A DNA stretch of 33,280 nt from Candidatus Puniceispirillum sp. GTDB taxonomy: Bacteria > Pseudomonadota > Alphaproteobacteria > Puniceispirillales > Puniceispirillaceae. Positions within the stretch are counted from its first letter, which is position 1, and the number at the start of each line of letters is the position of its first letter. The stretch is from contig JADHOR010000020.1 of assembly GCA_016778895.1 (NCBI GenBank), forward strand, positions 1-33,280, in the 5' to 3' direction. This document shows positions 8,657-17,003 of this stretch, piece after piece. The notes under the pieces are model-generated. The model made no database searches, was not told the DNA's origin, and worked only from the letters and a program-made list of their open reading frames with translations. Made by a program: the position numbers and the translations under genes.

Positions 8657-9997
8657 ATGGGTTTCGATATGGACGCATGGCTGAAAGATCAGGGCATTAC
8701 CGAAGTGGAATGTCTGGTCAGTGATATCTCGGGCATTGCACGTGGCAAAATTCTGCCGGTAAATAAATTCATATCTGCACAGAATACCGGCGGATTACGC
8801 TTGCCGGAATATGTCTTTGGTCAGTCGGTTACTGGTGAATATTATGACAGTGAAGTGCTGGATGAAATTGGTCGTGATGTTATATTGCGGCCTGATATTT
8901 CAACCTGCCGGCTGGTGCCATGGTATGACGAGCCAACGGCACAGATTATCCATGACGCGGTTCACCAGGATGGAACGGATGTGACGTTTTCGGCGCGGGC
9001 GGTACTGAAATCGGTTTTGACGCTGTTTGATAAGGCGGGACTAGAGCCGGTGATTGCCCCTGAGCTTGAGTTTTTTCTAGTCAAGCAAAGCAGTGATGCC
9101 AATGCGCCACTGATCACGCCAACCGGCAGGTCGGGCCGTGCTGAAAAGGCGCGTCAGGCCTATGGCATTGATGCGGTGAATGAATTTGACCCGCTGTTCG
9201 AAGAAATTTACGACCATTGCGAGCTGCAAAAGCTGGATATTGATACGCTAAGCCATGAAGCTGGCGCGGCGCAGATGGAAATCAATTTCAATCATGGCAA
9301 GGCGCTTGACCTTGCCGATCAGGCTTTTTTGTTCAAACGCACAGTCCGTCAGGCTGCGATCAACCATAATCTGCATGCGACCTTCATGGCAAAGCCAATG
9401 CAAGAACAGCCGGGGAGCGCTATGCATGTTCATGCCTCGGTTAAATCAAAGGTGACGGGGAAAAACATCTTTTCCAATGATGATGGTGACGAAAGCGATG
9501 ATTTCTATCATGCGGTTGCCGGTATGCAGCGTTATCTGAGTGGGGCGATGGCGTTAATGGCGCCTTATGTGAATTCTTATCGGCGGCGGACGGGTACCGA
9601 GGATTCGCCTGCCAATCTTGCGTGGGGTATGGATAACCGAACAGTTGGATTGCGGGTGCCACTTGGTGATCCGAAAAACCGGCGAATCGAAAATCGTATT
9701 CCGGGGGCTGACGCCAATCCGTATTTGGCGATTGCTGCAACCTTGGCCGCTATCTGGCTGGGGCTGCAGGAAAAGCGTCGTCCAACCCGCCCGCGCAAAA
9801 TCAGTGGTGAAGATCTGGAAACCTTGCCGCGTAATCTTGACGTGGCGCTTGATGCGCTGGAACGAGCAAAGCCCCTGCACAGCGTTCTCGGCAAGGAATT
9901 TGTTGCGTTGTTTGTTGAGGTAAAACGCGCTGAAGCCGAGGCGTTTCTTGAAGTGATCAGCCCGTGGGAGCGTGAATATTTGTTGCTGAATGTCTAG
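8657..9997 (+). CDS. puuA: Glutamine synthetase family protein, gamma-glutamylputrescine synthetase type
   Basis: The likely product ligates glutamate to putrescine with ATP, the first step of the gamma-glutamyl polyamine route. The 446-residue protein has the N-terminal beta-grasp start VECLVSDISGIARGK, typical of the PuuA branch, and the catalytic domain. Within that are PELEFFLVK (metal-binding glutamate), AAQMEINF, MHVHASV (histidine of the nucleotide site) and NRTVGLRVPLGDPKNRR. The tyrosine adenylylation motif of GlnA is not evident, consistent with a non-GlnA member. The ribosome binding site AGGAAAG lies just upstream. It is co-directional with the aminotransferase and paralogous to the fragment at 1-375, so this organism has at least two such enzymes. 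Confidence 0.85.
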   Translation: MGFDMDAWLKDQGITEVECLVSDISGIARGKILPVNKFISAQNTGGLRLPEYVFGQSVTGEYYDSEVLDEIGRDVILRPDISTCRLVPWYDEPTAQIIHDAVHQDGTDVTFSARAVLKSVLTLFDKAGLEPVIAPELEFFLVKQSSDANAPLITPTGRSGRAEKARQAYGIDAVNEFDPLFEEIYDHCELQKLDIDTLSHEAGAAQMEINFNHGKALDLADQAFLFKRTVRQAAINHNLHATFMAKPMQEQPGSAMHVHASVKSKVTGKNIFSNDDGDESDDFYHAVAGMQRYLSGAMALMAPYVNSYRRRTGTEDSPANLAWGMDNRTVGLRVPLGDPKNRRIENRIPGADANPYLAIAATLAAIWLGLQEKRRPTRPRKISGEDLETLPRNLDVALDALERAKPLHSVLGKEFVALFVEVKRAEAEAFLEVISPWEREYLLLNV

Positions 9998-10012
9998 GGT
10001 GGCGGGGTTAGT

Positions 10013-10393
10013 CTAGACCGAGCGGCAATCGGCGCATAGGCCGGTGATTTCAATGACCTTATGCGCGGCCTGAAATTTGCGATCATCGCCCAGTGCCTGT
10101 AATTTTTTATCAATACTGGCATCGGTGAATTCATCGGCACGCTCGCATTGGGTGCAAAGCATGAAAATGCTGACTTCACTGCCGCCACAATCATGCAATT
10201 GGCACGCGACAAAGCCGTTTACACTCTCAATCCGATGGACTGCGCCGCGTTCCGCCAGCTTGGCAAGTGCGCGATAAACCTGCAATGGGGCGCGGATGCC
10301 CTTATCACGAAGCGCATCAAGAATATTATACGCGCTTAACGGTCGGTCAGCCTGACACAGCAGGTGATAAACAAGGGTCTCATTTTGCGTCAT
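10013..10393 (-). CDS. zur: Zinc uptake regulator, Fur family
   Basis: This is a zinc-sensing repressor of 126 residues. The N-terminal winged helix (about residues 1-65) contains LSAYNILDALRDKG and PLQVYRALAKLAERG, the Fur-family recognition region in which Zur proteins have VYRAL. The C-terminal dimerisation domain has two CxxC pairs, Cys80/Cys83 and Cys120/Cys123, the structural zinc site; Cys64, His67 and Cys69 are candidate sensory ligands. The gene overlaps the 3' end of znuB by 14 bases and is the last gene of znuC-znuB-zur, so it probably regulates itself through the palindrome upstream of znuC. Context separates it from Fur or PerR. Confidence 0.9.
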   Translation of the reverse strand: MTQNETLVYHLLCQADRPLSAYNILDALRDKGIRAPLQVYRALAKLAERGAVHRIESVNGFVACQLHDCGGSEVSIFMLCTQCERADEFTDASIDKKLQALGDDRKFQAAHKVIEITGLCADCRSV

Positions 10394-11228
10394 GGCCTAC
10401 CTCGTCTTGATGGGTGTGGGGGCGCACATTGGCATTGGCCGTCAGTCGGCGTGGTACAAAGCTGAGGCCAAGCAACAACAATCCACCAGCCAGAATAATG
10501 GCAGGGCCCGATGGTATGTCAAATTCGGCCGAGCCATAAAGCCCGGCAATCACCCCTATGACGCCAAGCAATGAAGCCAATCCAGCCATCATTTCGGGGC
10601 TGCTGACCAGCCGCCGCGCCGCCGCCGCCGGAATGATCATCAGCGCGGTGATCAACAACACTCCAACCAGCTTGACCGCAATCGAGACCACCAGGGCAAT
10701 CAGCATCATGAACAGCCATTCAGCCCGCTGTGGAGACAGGCCTTCAGCCTCGGCGATTTCCGGGCTTAACGTCGCCGCAATCAGGCGTCGCCATTGCCAG
10801 ATAATAATTGCCAATATTGCGCCGCCGCCAGCGTAAATCACCAAAAGGTCGGTGGTATCAACTGCTAAAATATCACCAAATAAAAGCCCGTTCACATCGA
10901 GGCTGCGACCGCCTGTAAGTGAGATTAGCACCAGCCCAAGCGCCAATGTCGAATGTGCCAATATTGCCAAGATCGTATCGGATGAAAGGCTGGGTGTGCG
11001 TTTGGCAATCATCAGCGCAATACAGCTTGCCAGAGTCACTAGGGGAACGCCAACGAGGGACGAAATATCAATGAGGATCGCCAAGGCAATTCCCAGCAGC
11101 GCCGCATGCGCTAAGGTGTCGCCGAAAAAGGCCATTTTGCGCCAGATAATCAAACAGCCGAGCGGCCCGACAATAATCGCCAGACTGATGCCCGCAAACA
11201 GCGCGTGGATGAAAAAATCGTCAAACAT
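10380..11228 (-). CDS. znuB: Zinc ABC transporter permease
   Basis: This inner-membrane subunit of the high-affinity zinc importer has 282 residues and about eight hydrophobic segments (ABC-3 family). The family segment GDTLAHAALLGIALAI is near residue 35, and GVLLITALMIIPAAAARRL marks the conserved loop that meets the ATPase. The chosen ATG at 11228 (MFDDFFIHALFAG) begins at the usual family start; an ATG at 11252 closer to the znuC stop is possible. A histidine-bearing tail (RPHTHQDEVGHD) at the C-terminus may bind metal. The periplasmic receptor ZnuA is not in the window and must be elsewhere, or be replaced. Confidence 0.9.
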   Translation of the reverse strand: MFDDFFIHALFAGISLAIIVGPLGCLIIWRKMAFFGDTLAHAALLGIALAILIDISSLVGVPLVTLASCIALMIAKRTPSLSSDTILAILAHSTLALGLVLISLTGGRSLDVNGLLFGDILAVDTTDLLVIYAGGGAILAIIIWQWRRLIAATLSPEIAEAEGLSPQRAEWLFMMLIALVVSIAVKLVGVLLITALMIIPAAAARRLVSSPEMMAGLASLLGVIGVIAGLYGSAEFDIPSGPAIILAGGLLLLGLSFVPRRLTANANVRPHTHQDEVGHDAK

Positions 11229-11260
11229 GATTATGCCCGCGCCGCAAGTCATCGCTTTGC

Positions 11261-12040
11261 TCAGGCTGGCAACCCGTGCTGATTGACCCGTCGGCATGCT
11301 GAACCGTACCATCGGGAAGATGGATATGGGTCATGGTCATGCTGATAAACTGCTAGCCCTGCGGTATCATGCGCGCCGAATAACCGCAGATATTCCGGAT
11401 TGCTGACAACCGAATCTGGGCTGCCGCTACAACAGATATGACCGTTTAAACAGAGAACAGTATCAGTGTCAGCCATCACAATATGTAAATCATGCGAAAT
11501 CATCAGAACGCCACAACCGGTGGTATCGCGAATCTGTTTGATAAGATTATACAGCATGACCTCACTCGCGAAATCAACACCTTGAACCGGCTCGTCCAGT
11601 ACTAGAAGATTGGGCTGGCGCACCATCGCACGGGCCAGCAATGCGCGCTGAAATTCACCGCCCGACAAATCCTGCACAAATGCATCGCCAAGGTGCAAAA
11701 TGCCAACCGCATCAAGGGCACGCCGTTTTGCTTCAACGGAGACCATGGCGGTCAGGTCCAAAAGCCGGTTCACCCGCATTGGCAAAGCTGGATCAATATG
11801 CAGTTTTTGCGGCACATAGCCAACACGCAACCCAGTTTGGCGCTGAACGCGCCCTTCACTGGCACGCAATGTACCGACAACCAGCTGCGCGGTAGTGCTT
11901 TTGCCAGCCCTGTTTGGGCCAATGATGGTTACGATCTCGCCAGCGCGCATGCGCAAATCAATACCGCGCACCAGCCAGCGACTATCACGCCTGACACCGG
12001 CATTCTCGAGGGTGATTAAACCATTGGGTTCGCGCGTCAT
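11261..12040 (-). CDS. znuC: Zinc ABC transporter ATP-binding protein
   Basis: This is the ATPase of the zinc importer, 259 residues. Walker A reads GPNRAGKST near residue 41, where most relatives have glycine in place of the arginine; the GxxxxGK[ST] pattern is intact. The signature is LSGGEFQRALLARAM and Walker B is LLVLDEPVQGVD, whose QGVD ending is typical of ZnuC. A histidine-containing tail (YQHDHDPYP) follows the ABC core. The ATG at 12040 has AGG about seven bases upstream; two further in-frame ATGs upstream lack support. First gene of znuC-znuB-zur, with a Zur-box-like palindrome 33 bases before its start. Confidence 0.9.
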   Translation of the reverse strand: MTREPNGLITLENAGVRRDSRWLVRGIDLRMRAGEIVTIIGPNRAGKSTTAQLVVGTLRASEGRVQRQTGLRVGYVPQKLHIDPALPMRVNRLLDLTAMVSVEAKRRALDAVGILHLGDAFVQDLSGGEFQRALLARAMVRQPNLLVLDEPVQGVDFASEVMLYNLIKQIRDTTGCGVLMISHDLHIVMADTDTVLCLNGHICCSGSPDSVVSNPEYLRLFGAHDTAGLAVYQHDHDPYPSSRWYGSACRRVNQHGLPA

Positions 12041-12072
12041 AAAAAGCCTAAGCCTGATCATCAAAATCGATA

Positions 12073-12089
12073 ATGTTATAATATAACAT
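12073..12089. promoter_or_regulatory. Zur box upstream of znuCB-zur
   Basis: ATGTTATAATATAACAT is a perfect inverted repeat of two 8-base arms around one base, and it matches the GTTATAATATAAC-like core known for alphaproteobacterial Zur sites. It lies 33-49 bases upstream of the znuC ATG and overlaps AT-rich sequence (TATATT/TATTAT on the minus strand) that could serve as the -10 element. This placement fits zinc-dependent repression of the operon, including zur itself. Confidence 0.85.
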
Positions 12090-12296
12090 ATGCGCCATAA
12101 AACCTAGTGGTTAGTAAAACCGATAAACAGCAACGCTGGCAGAACTGATAAAATGTCAACATCAGCCAGTGTAGATTTTGCTACGTGATGCTGTTATGTG
12201 TGATGCGGGTATTTCTGGGGCTTGTTGCGTTAATGACAGCCTGTTTTTGTTTCATCACCTGATTAAATATCAGGGTTTTTGCTGGGGTTCGTTACC
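12090..12296. other. Intergenic region between znuC and pyrC
   Basis: Beyond the Zur box this stretch of about 207 bases contains no recognised gene or RNA. It should carry the pyrC promoter, but no convincing -35/-10 pair was found. A 24-residue hydrophobic reading frame at 12188-12262 was considered and not accepted. Confidence 0.4.
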
Positions 12297-13340
12297 ATGA
12301 CTCACCTGACCATTCGCCGCCCGGATGATTGGCATTTGCACCTTCGAGATGGGGCCATGCTTGCCGCGGTTATTGATGATACATCGCGTCATTTTGGCCG
12401 TGCCATCATCATGCCAAATCTGGTTCCACCAGTGGTGACAGGCGCCGATGCGGCGGCCTATCGTGAACGGATTATGGGCGTTGTAAACCCGGATCATAAT
12501 TTCACTCCCCTGATGACGCTCTATTTAACAGAGACAACCCAGCCGGACGATGTTGTGGCGGCGGCAAAGGCTGGACTGATCTATGCGGTAAAGTTGTATC
12601 CGGCTGGTGCGACCACCAATTCGGCATCGGGTGTGCGTGATCTGGACAGGGTAATCGGGGTTCTACAAGCGATGGCCGAAATTGGCTTGCCGCTATGTGT
12701 TCATGGTGAAGTGACCGACCCGCAGGTTGATATTTTTGATCGCGAGGCGGTATTTATTGAAACTGTGCTGGAAACGTTGCGTCAGCGCGTCCCCGAATTG
12801 CGGGTAGTGCTGGAACATGTAACTACCAGTGACGGTGTCGATTACGTCAAATCTGCCGGTGCTAATATCGCTGCCACGATTACAACGCATCATTTATTTA
12901 TCAATCGAAATCACATTCTGGCAGGCGGAATTCGCCCGCATTATTATTGCCTACCGGTGGCAAAGCGTGAAAGTCATCGCCGTGCATTAGTCGCGGCGGC
13001 AATTTCTGGCGATAGCAGTTTCTTCCTTGGTACTGACAGCGCGCCGCATCTTGACGCGGCCAAACTTATGGCCTGTGGCTGTGCCGGTATTTACACGGCA
13101 CCGAACACCATGTCATGTCTTGCCCATGTGTTTGAGGCCGAAGGCGCGCTTGACCGTTTGGAAGGCTTTACCTCGCTAAATGGGCCAGCATTTTACCGCC
13201 TGCCGGTCAATGAAAGCCGGATGACCCTGATAAAACAGGATACGCCGGTGATCTATCCGAAAAGCCGCACGACGCCAGACGGAAACCTGACAATTTTCGA
13301 TTGTGGTACGCCGCTTTACTGGGCGGTTGAGACGGCCTAA
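12297..13340 (+). CDS. pyrC: Dihydroorotase
   Basis: This enzyme catalyses ring closure of N-carbamoyl-aspartate to dihydroorotate in pyrimidine synthesis, in the cytoplasm. It has 347 residues, the usual length of the homodimeric PyrC class. HLHLRDG near residue 13 gives two zinc histidines, [13 protein letters not shown] near 97 carries the lysine that is carbamylated to bridge the zincs, HGEV and EHVTT supply further histidines, and GTDSAPH near 250 has the catalytic aspartate. The ATG at 12297 begins the conserved [13 protein letters not shown] start; an in-frame ATG six codons earlier is less likely. It stands alone on its strand between the zinc operon and the DMT exporter gene. Confidence 0.95.
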   Translation: MTHLTIRRPDDWHLHLRDGAMLAAVIDDTSRHFGRAIIMPNLVPPVVTGADAAAYRERIMGVVNPDHNFTPLMTLYLTETTQPDDVVAAAKAGLIYAVKLYPAGATTNSASGVRDLDRVIGVLQAMAEIGLPLCVHGEVTDPQVDIFDREAVFIETVLETLRQRVPELRVVLEHVTTSDGVDYVKSAGANIAATITTHHLFINRNHILAGGIRPHYYCLPVAKRESHRRALVAAAISGDSSFFLGTDSAPHLDAAKLMACGCAGIYTAPNTMSCLAHVFEAEGALDRLEGFTSLNGPAFYRLPVNESRMTLIKQDTPVIYPKSRTTPDGNLTIFDCGTPLYWAVETA

Positions 13341-13393
13341 GCCTGCTGCGTGCCACTACTTGACTTAGCCGCTCTTCCGGGCAGGGTGTGGGC

Positions 13394-14314
13394 TCATAAT
13401 TTTGACTCCTTGATGCCAGCATTCGGCCGCAATGATTTTTTGGCGCGTGCCTCGCGCTGGGTGATATATACGGTTGACGCAAAAATGACTGCACCGCCAA
13501 CCCATGTCCACAAGCCGGGCCATTCGCCAAAGACAATCCATGCCAGACATACAGCAAATGGCAGCTTGATAAATTCCAGCGGCTGTAGGGCGGTAATATC
13601 AACCAGTCGATAGGCGCGGGTAAAGCATAGATGCGCAATCGTTCCGGACAGTGCCATCGCCCATAGATAGATCCAGGTCTCAAGGGTGGGCCATTGCCAG
13701 ACGCCTATTGCCGGTATTAGCGCCAGCGGGGCCTGCATTGCCACCATCCAGAATACGATCGCTTCAGGGGTTTCAGTTGCGGTTAGTTTCTTGACGATCA
13801 ATGATGCCATCGCAATTGATAGCGCGCTGGCAAGTGCCATCATCGCGCCAACCGAAATTTCGGTATAGCCAGGCTGTAGGATGATCAATGTTCCAAGAAA
13901 CCCGACTGCAATTGCCGCAATGCGTCGTACCCGAATCACTTCGCCAAGGAATAATACCGCGCCAATGGTAACAAATAATGGGCCGGTAAAGCCAAGTGCC
14001 GTCATCTGTGCCAGTGGAATTAGCGTCAAGGCGGTAAAGCCACAAAACATACCGCCAAAATTAATTAGGGCGCGCAGAAAAAATAATTTTGGTTTCTGCA
14101 TTCGGATGCTTGGTCTGCCCATCCGCATAATGAGCGGCAGCAACAAAACCATCGCCAGCGCATTGCGGAAAAATACGACTTCGATTACCGGCAGACCGGC
14201 GGCAGATAGGCGGATAAAGATGCCCATAGAGGTAAACATGAAAAGCGCCGCAACCATCAAGATCGTGGCGCGCATCTGTGGCGGTAAATTTTGAAAGGCC
14301 AGAGACAATTGCAT
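13394..14314 (-). CDS. EamA/DMT-superfamily membrane transporter
   Basis: This is a membrane protein of 306 residues with about ten hydrophobic helices arranged as two EamA repeats (about residues 17-150 and 165-290), typical of the drug/metabolite transporter superfamily. FRNALAMVLLLP near residue 48 and GFLGTLIILQPG near 138 are usual DMT landmarks. Such proteins mostly export metabolites or amino acids; the substrate cannot be told from sequence. The gene converges on pyrC. The GST-like gene lies upstream on the same strand with a 109-base gap, so co-transcription is possible but unproven. A second DMT gene at 27160-28029 is only distantly similar. Confidence 0.85.
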   Translation of the reverse strand: MQLSLAFQNLPPQMRATILMVAALFMFTSMGIFIRLSAAGLPVIEVVFFRNALAMVLLLPLIMRMGRPSIRMQKPKLFFLRALINFGGMFCGFTALTLIPLAQMTALGFTGPLFVTIGAVLFLGEVIRVRRIAAIAVGFLGTLIILQPGYTEISVGAMMALASALSIAMASLIVKKLTATETPEAIVFWMVAMQAPLALIPAIGVWQWPTLETWIYLWAMALSGTIAHLCFTRAYRLVDITALQPLEFIKLPFAVCLAWIVFGEWPGLWTWVGGAVIFASTVYITQREARAKKSLRPNAGIKESKL

Positions 14315-14423
14315 AGTTTATCGGCCTCGTTGAGGCGGAATCAAATCAATCGAAATAGGATTGTTTGACTCCTAGATGCCTGCAGCCTAGACGCGAAATG
14401 AATTCAGCGTCAATGGGTGTTAT

Positions 14424-15074
14424 CTAGCTGGCTAGCTTGGCCGCTACCCAGTCATCAAGCGCCGTCACATAGGCTTTATACTCGTCCCGAACCGACGGGT
14501 GCGCACATAAATTAGCCGCATAGGTGGTTATTGATGACGGCAGATTAAGTTCAAAGCCAAACAAGCCCCGAAGGCAATTTAAAATTGCAAAGCTGGGCGC
14601 AAAGCCGCAATCGGCAAGGCTTAGATCGGTGCCATCTAATAGCGGTGACGGCGTTACCATCTGTGCAAGCTGGTCAAAGCGGCGTTGCAGCAATGCCGCA
14701 TTCTCGGCAATGAAATCAGGATTGCGATTAGCCGGGGCTAACTGCCCAAAAAAAGCGCGCAACAGGGGTTCGATGCGCGTGTCATGAAAGCGTGATATTG
14801 CGCGTATCCTGGCGCGGTCCTGCATGGATAGAGGCAGCATCGCCGGTACCGGTACCAGCTCATTAAGATATTCGGCAATCGCATCAGACTCGGCAATCGT
14901 AAGCCCGTCATGCAGCAATGCCGGAATGGTTCCCGACGGCACAATCTTGCAATAGGCGGGACTGCCATAGCCATCTGGTGGGTTAAGGCTTTTCCATTCC
15001 AGCCCCTTATGACGAAACAGAATGCGGGTTTTGCAGCCATAGCTGCTGATCGCAAGGTCATAAAGCAAAAGCAT
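14424..15074 (-). CDS. Glutathione S-transferase family protein
   Basis: This is a soluble 216-residue protein with the two-domain GST plan. The thioredoxin-like N-terminal half has ISSYGCKTRILFRHKGLEW, the cis-proline segment PSGTIPAL and the glutathione-contact motif ESDAIAEYLNE near residue 63. The helical C-terminal domain contains LSLADCGFAPSFAIL, with the N-capping aspartate typical of GSTs. The start at 15074 has GGAG eight bases upstream; an ORF start 12 codons earlier is not needed. The partner substrate is unknown. A serine/tyrosine/cysteine stretch near residue 9-12 could supply the catalytic group, so either a transferase or a cysteine-type lyase activity is possible. Confidence 0.82.
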   Translation of the reverse strand: MLLLYDLAISSYGCKTRILFRHKGLEWKSLNPPDGYGSPAYCKIVPSGTIPALLHDGLTIAESDAIAEYLNELVPVPAMLPLSMQDRARIRAISRFHDTRIEPLLRAFFGQLAPANRNPDFIAENAALLQRRFDQLAQMVTPSPLLDGTDLSLADCGFAPSFAILNCLRGLFGFELNLPSSITTYAANLCAHPSVRDEYKAYVTALDDWVAAKLAS

Positions 15075-15146
15075 GGGTCGGTCTCCGCTGGGGTTTGGTT
15101 CGGCGATCATCTGGCAATGGTGATAACAACGTCACGACGACTGTGC

Positions 15147-15173
15147 AAAAAAAGAGAGGCAAACGCCCCTCCT
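15147..15173 (-). terminator. Intrinsic terminator of the binding-protein gene
   Basis: Read on the minus strand, GAGGGGC - GTTT - GCCTCTC forms a 7-base stem with one G-T pair and a 4-base loop. It is followed directly by seven Ts (complement of 15147-15153). It lies 27 bases after the stop of the binding-protein gene at 15198, as expected for rho-independent termination. Confidence 0.85.
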
Positions 15174-15197
15174 TTCAAATTTATATTTGGCGCGAGG

Positions 15198-15974
15198 TTA
15201 GTTGGAAAGCTGCCATTTCCGGCCAAGCTCGGCAAAGAAGCCGCGTTCGGTTTTCAAGGTAATCCATGTGTTCACATAGTTGATCCATACCTGATCAGCC
15301 TGCGGTAACAGCATCGCAATCGGTGTTGGGGCTTTTGGTTCTGAAACTGGCACAACCATCATTTCAGGATATTTCGCCACCAGCTTATAAGCCTCGACAT
15401 TTGACGTGATATGCGCATCGGCACGGCCAGCTAGAACCTCTTGGAAATCACGCGCTGGGGCTTCAACAATTTTGTATTTTGCATTTGGGAAAAACTGTTT
15501 GACCTGCTTTTCCTGTGTCGTTCCGAGCGTTGCCGCGACGGTAACCGATGCTTTATCAAGATCGGCCCAGTCGGTAAATTTATCTGCATTTTTCTTTAGT
15601 GTAAGCGGCACGGTCGCCAGTGAGAAATAGCTGTTTGAATAGCCCGCAGCTTTGGCGCGGCTTGGCGAGATAGAGGCTGAGCCGGTCATGTGGTATTTGC
15701 CTGATGTCACGCCGCTGACCAGAGTTTTCCAATCAGTTGGCACGAATTCAACCTTAACTCCAAGATCCTTGGCAAGCTCGGTCATCACATCAATGTCATA
15801 GCCAGTATAGCTATTGGTTGCGGTGTCCTTCATTGTCATTGGATTCCAGTCGCCAGTGGTGCCGACCTTCAGCACGCCGCCGGACAGAATTTCATTCAGT
15901 GCACTTGCTGCCTGCGCTGATGCTGACATCATAATAATGGTAAAAAATGTGGTAACTATCCTCAATAGGCGCAT
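15198..15974 (-). CDS. Amino-acid-type ABC transporter substrate-binding protein (family 3)
   Basis: This is a periplasmic receptor of 258 residues with a signal peptide of about 22 residues (MRLLRIV..., ending SASAQA). The start has AAGGAGAC upstream, which excludes the longer reading frame. The mature protein has the family-3 pattern GVLKVGTTGDWNPM, YTGYDIDVMTELAKDLGVKVEFV, and SISPSRAKA, where the arginine normally holds the ligand carboxylate. Domain two has LGTTQEKQ and ADAHITSNVEAY. The glutamate in that last segment, where most amino-acid receptors have aspartate, recalls cyclohexadienyl dehydratase (PheC)-like members. It is divergent from the ATPase and permease genes at 16244-17795, its likely partners. 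Confidence 0.85.
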   Translation of the reverse strand: MRLLRIVTTFFTIIMMSASAQAASALNEILSGGVLKVGTTGDWNPMTMKDTATNSYTGYDIDVMTELAKDLGVKVEFVPTDWKTLVSGVTSGKYHMTGSASISPSRAKAAGYSNSYFSLATVPLTLKKNADKFTDWADLDKASVTVAATLGTTQEKQVKQFFPNAKYKIVEAPARDFQEVLAGRADAHITSNVEAYKLVAKYPEMMVVPVSEPKAPTPIAMLLPQADQVWINYVNTWITLKTERGFFAELGRKWQLSN

Positions 15975-16243
15975 CGAAAAGTCTCCTTGGAGTGGTATTT
16001 CGGGGGATTGATTTTGCTGTTTACACATTGGTAAAGATAGGTTGACGGCCGCTAAATGCAAGTCTCGACTGCTATTTATTGTCCGTGGCCGATTGCGGGC
16101 TGGCCGATTGGGACGGAATCGGGTAGCTTGCAGTTTGGGTGTGCAGTTCGGGTGCGAGAGGCTATATGCAAACTGCTTGATGCGTAATGAACTTGATGCC
16201 TGGTGAATTTTACGCATATTGACATGAATAGGTTACAATCATC
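15975..16243. promoter_or_regulatory. Divergent promoter region of the amino-acid-type ABC importer
   Basis: The 269-base gap holds no gene. For the minus-strand binding protein a fair promoter is TTGCAT (complement of 16056-16061), 16 bases, TATCTT (complement of 16034-16039). For the plus-strand ATPase a weak pair is TTGATG (16193-16198), 16 bases, CATATT (16215-16220), about 23 bases before the GTG start. The stretch TTGATGCGTAATGAAC is followed by a second TTGATGCC. No operator could be assigned. Confidence 0.4.
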
Positions 16244-16996
16244 GTGAGTGCGCCCACCCAAAAGCCCTTTATCCAAATCAGCAATGTTTCAAAATATTTT
16301 GCTGCGTTTCAGGCGCTAGATAATGTTTCACTTGATATTACGCTTGGTCAAAAGCTGGTAATTTGCGGGCCTTCAGGATCTGGAAAATCAACCTTGATCC
16401 GCTGTATCAACCGGCTTGAACAGCATGAAGCGGGCGAGATCAGGATTGATGGAACGCTGGTTGATGACAGCCCTTCCGGGCGTGAGGCCTTGCGCAATAA
16501 TGTCGGGATGGTTTTTCAGCAATTTAATCTGTTTCCGCATCTGACCATTTTGGAAAACCTTATGCTGGGGCCGGTGCGCGCCCGCAAATTGCCCGATGCC
16601 GAGGCGCGCGAGCTGGCGATGAATTATCTTGAGCGGGTCAAAATTCCCGAACAGCTGGACAAATATCCGGGCCAATTATCGGGCGGCCAGCAACAGCGGG
16701 TGGCGATTGCCCGGGCGCTATGCATGGCGCCCAAGATTATGCTGTTTGACGAGCCAACATCGGCGCTTGATCCGGAAATGATTGCCGAGGTGCTTGATGT
16801 GATTGAAGAATTGGCTGATAGCGGCATGACAATGATCTGTGTCACGCATGAGATGGGATTTGCAAGGCAGGTTGCCGATATGATGCTGTTTATGGATCAT
16901 GGCAGAATTGTTGAAATGGCCCCCCCAAAGACATTTTTCACCGCGCCTGAAAGTGACCGGTGCAAATTGTTCCTTAGCCAGATTTTACGTCATTAG
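16244..16996 (+). CDS. Amino-acid-type ABC transporter ATP-binding protein
   Basis: This is the ATPase of a polar-amino-acid-type importer, 250 residues, with the GlnQ/HisP family layout. Walker A GPSGSGKST lies near residue 43, followed by LIRCINRLEQHEAGEI, MVFQQFNLFPHLT, signature LSGGQQQRVAIARAL near 145, and Walker B IMLFDEPTSALDPEM. The H-loop lies in VTHEMGFARQVAD. The start is a GTG (MSAPTQ) with AGGTT about nine bases upstream. The stop lies 7 bases before the permease start, so the two are one operon, and the receptor gene is transcribed the other way. Confidence 0.92.
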   Translation: MSAPTQKPFIQISNVSKYFAAFQALDNVSLDITLGQKLVICGPSGSGKSTLIRCINRLEQHEAGEIRIDGTLVDDSPSGREALRNNVGMVFQQFNLFPHLTILENLMLGPVRARKLPDAEARELAMNYLERVKIPEQLDKYPGQLSGGQQQRVAIARALCMAPKIMLFDEPTSALDPEMIAEVLDVIEELADSGMTMICVTHEMGFARQVADMMLFMDHGRIVEMAPPKTFFTAPESDRCKLFLSQILRH

Positions 16997-17003
16997 AGGC
17001 GAG

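Noticed and set aside
12188-12262. A 24-residue hydrophobic reading frame (starts MLLCVMRVF, ends in an LMTAC-like motif) between znuC and pyrC
   Set aside because: No ribosome binding site, very short, and no recognisable small-protein family; chance is the simpler explanation.
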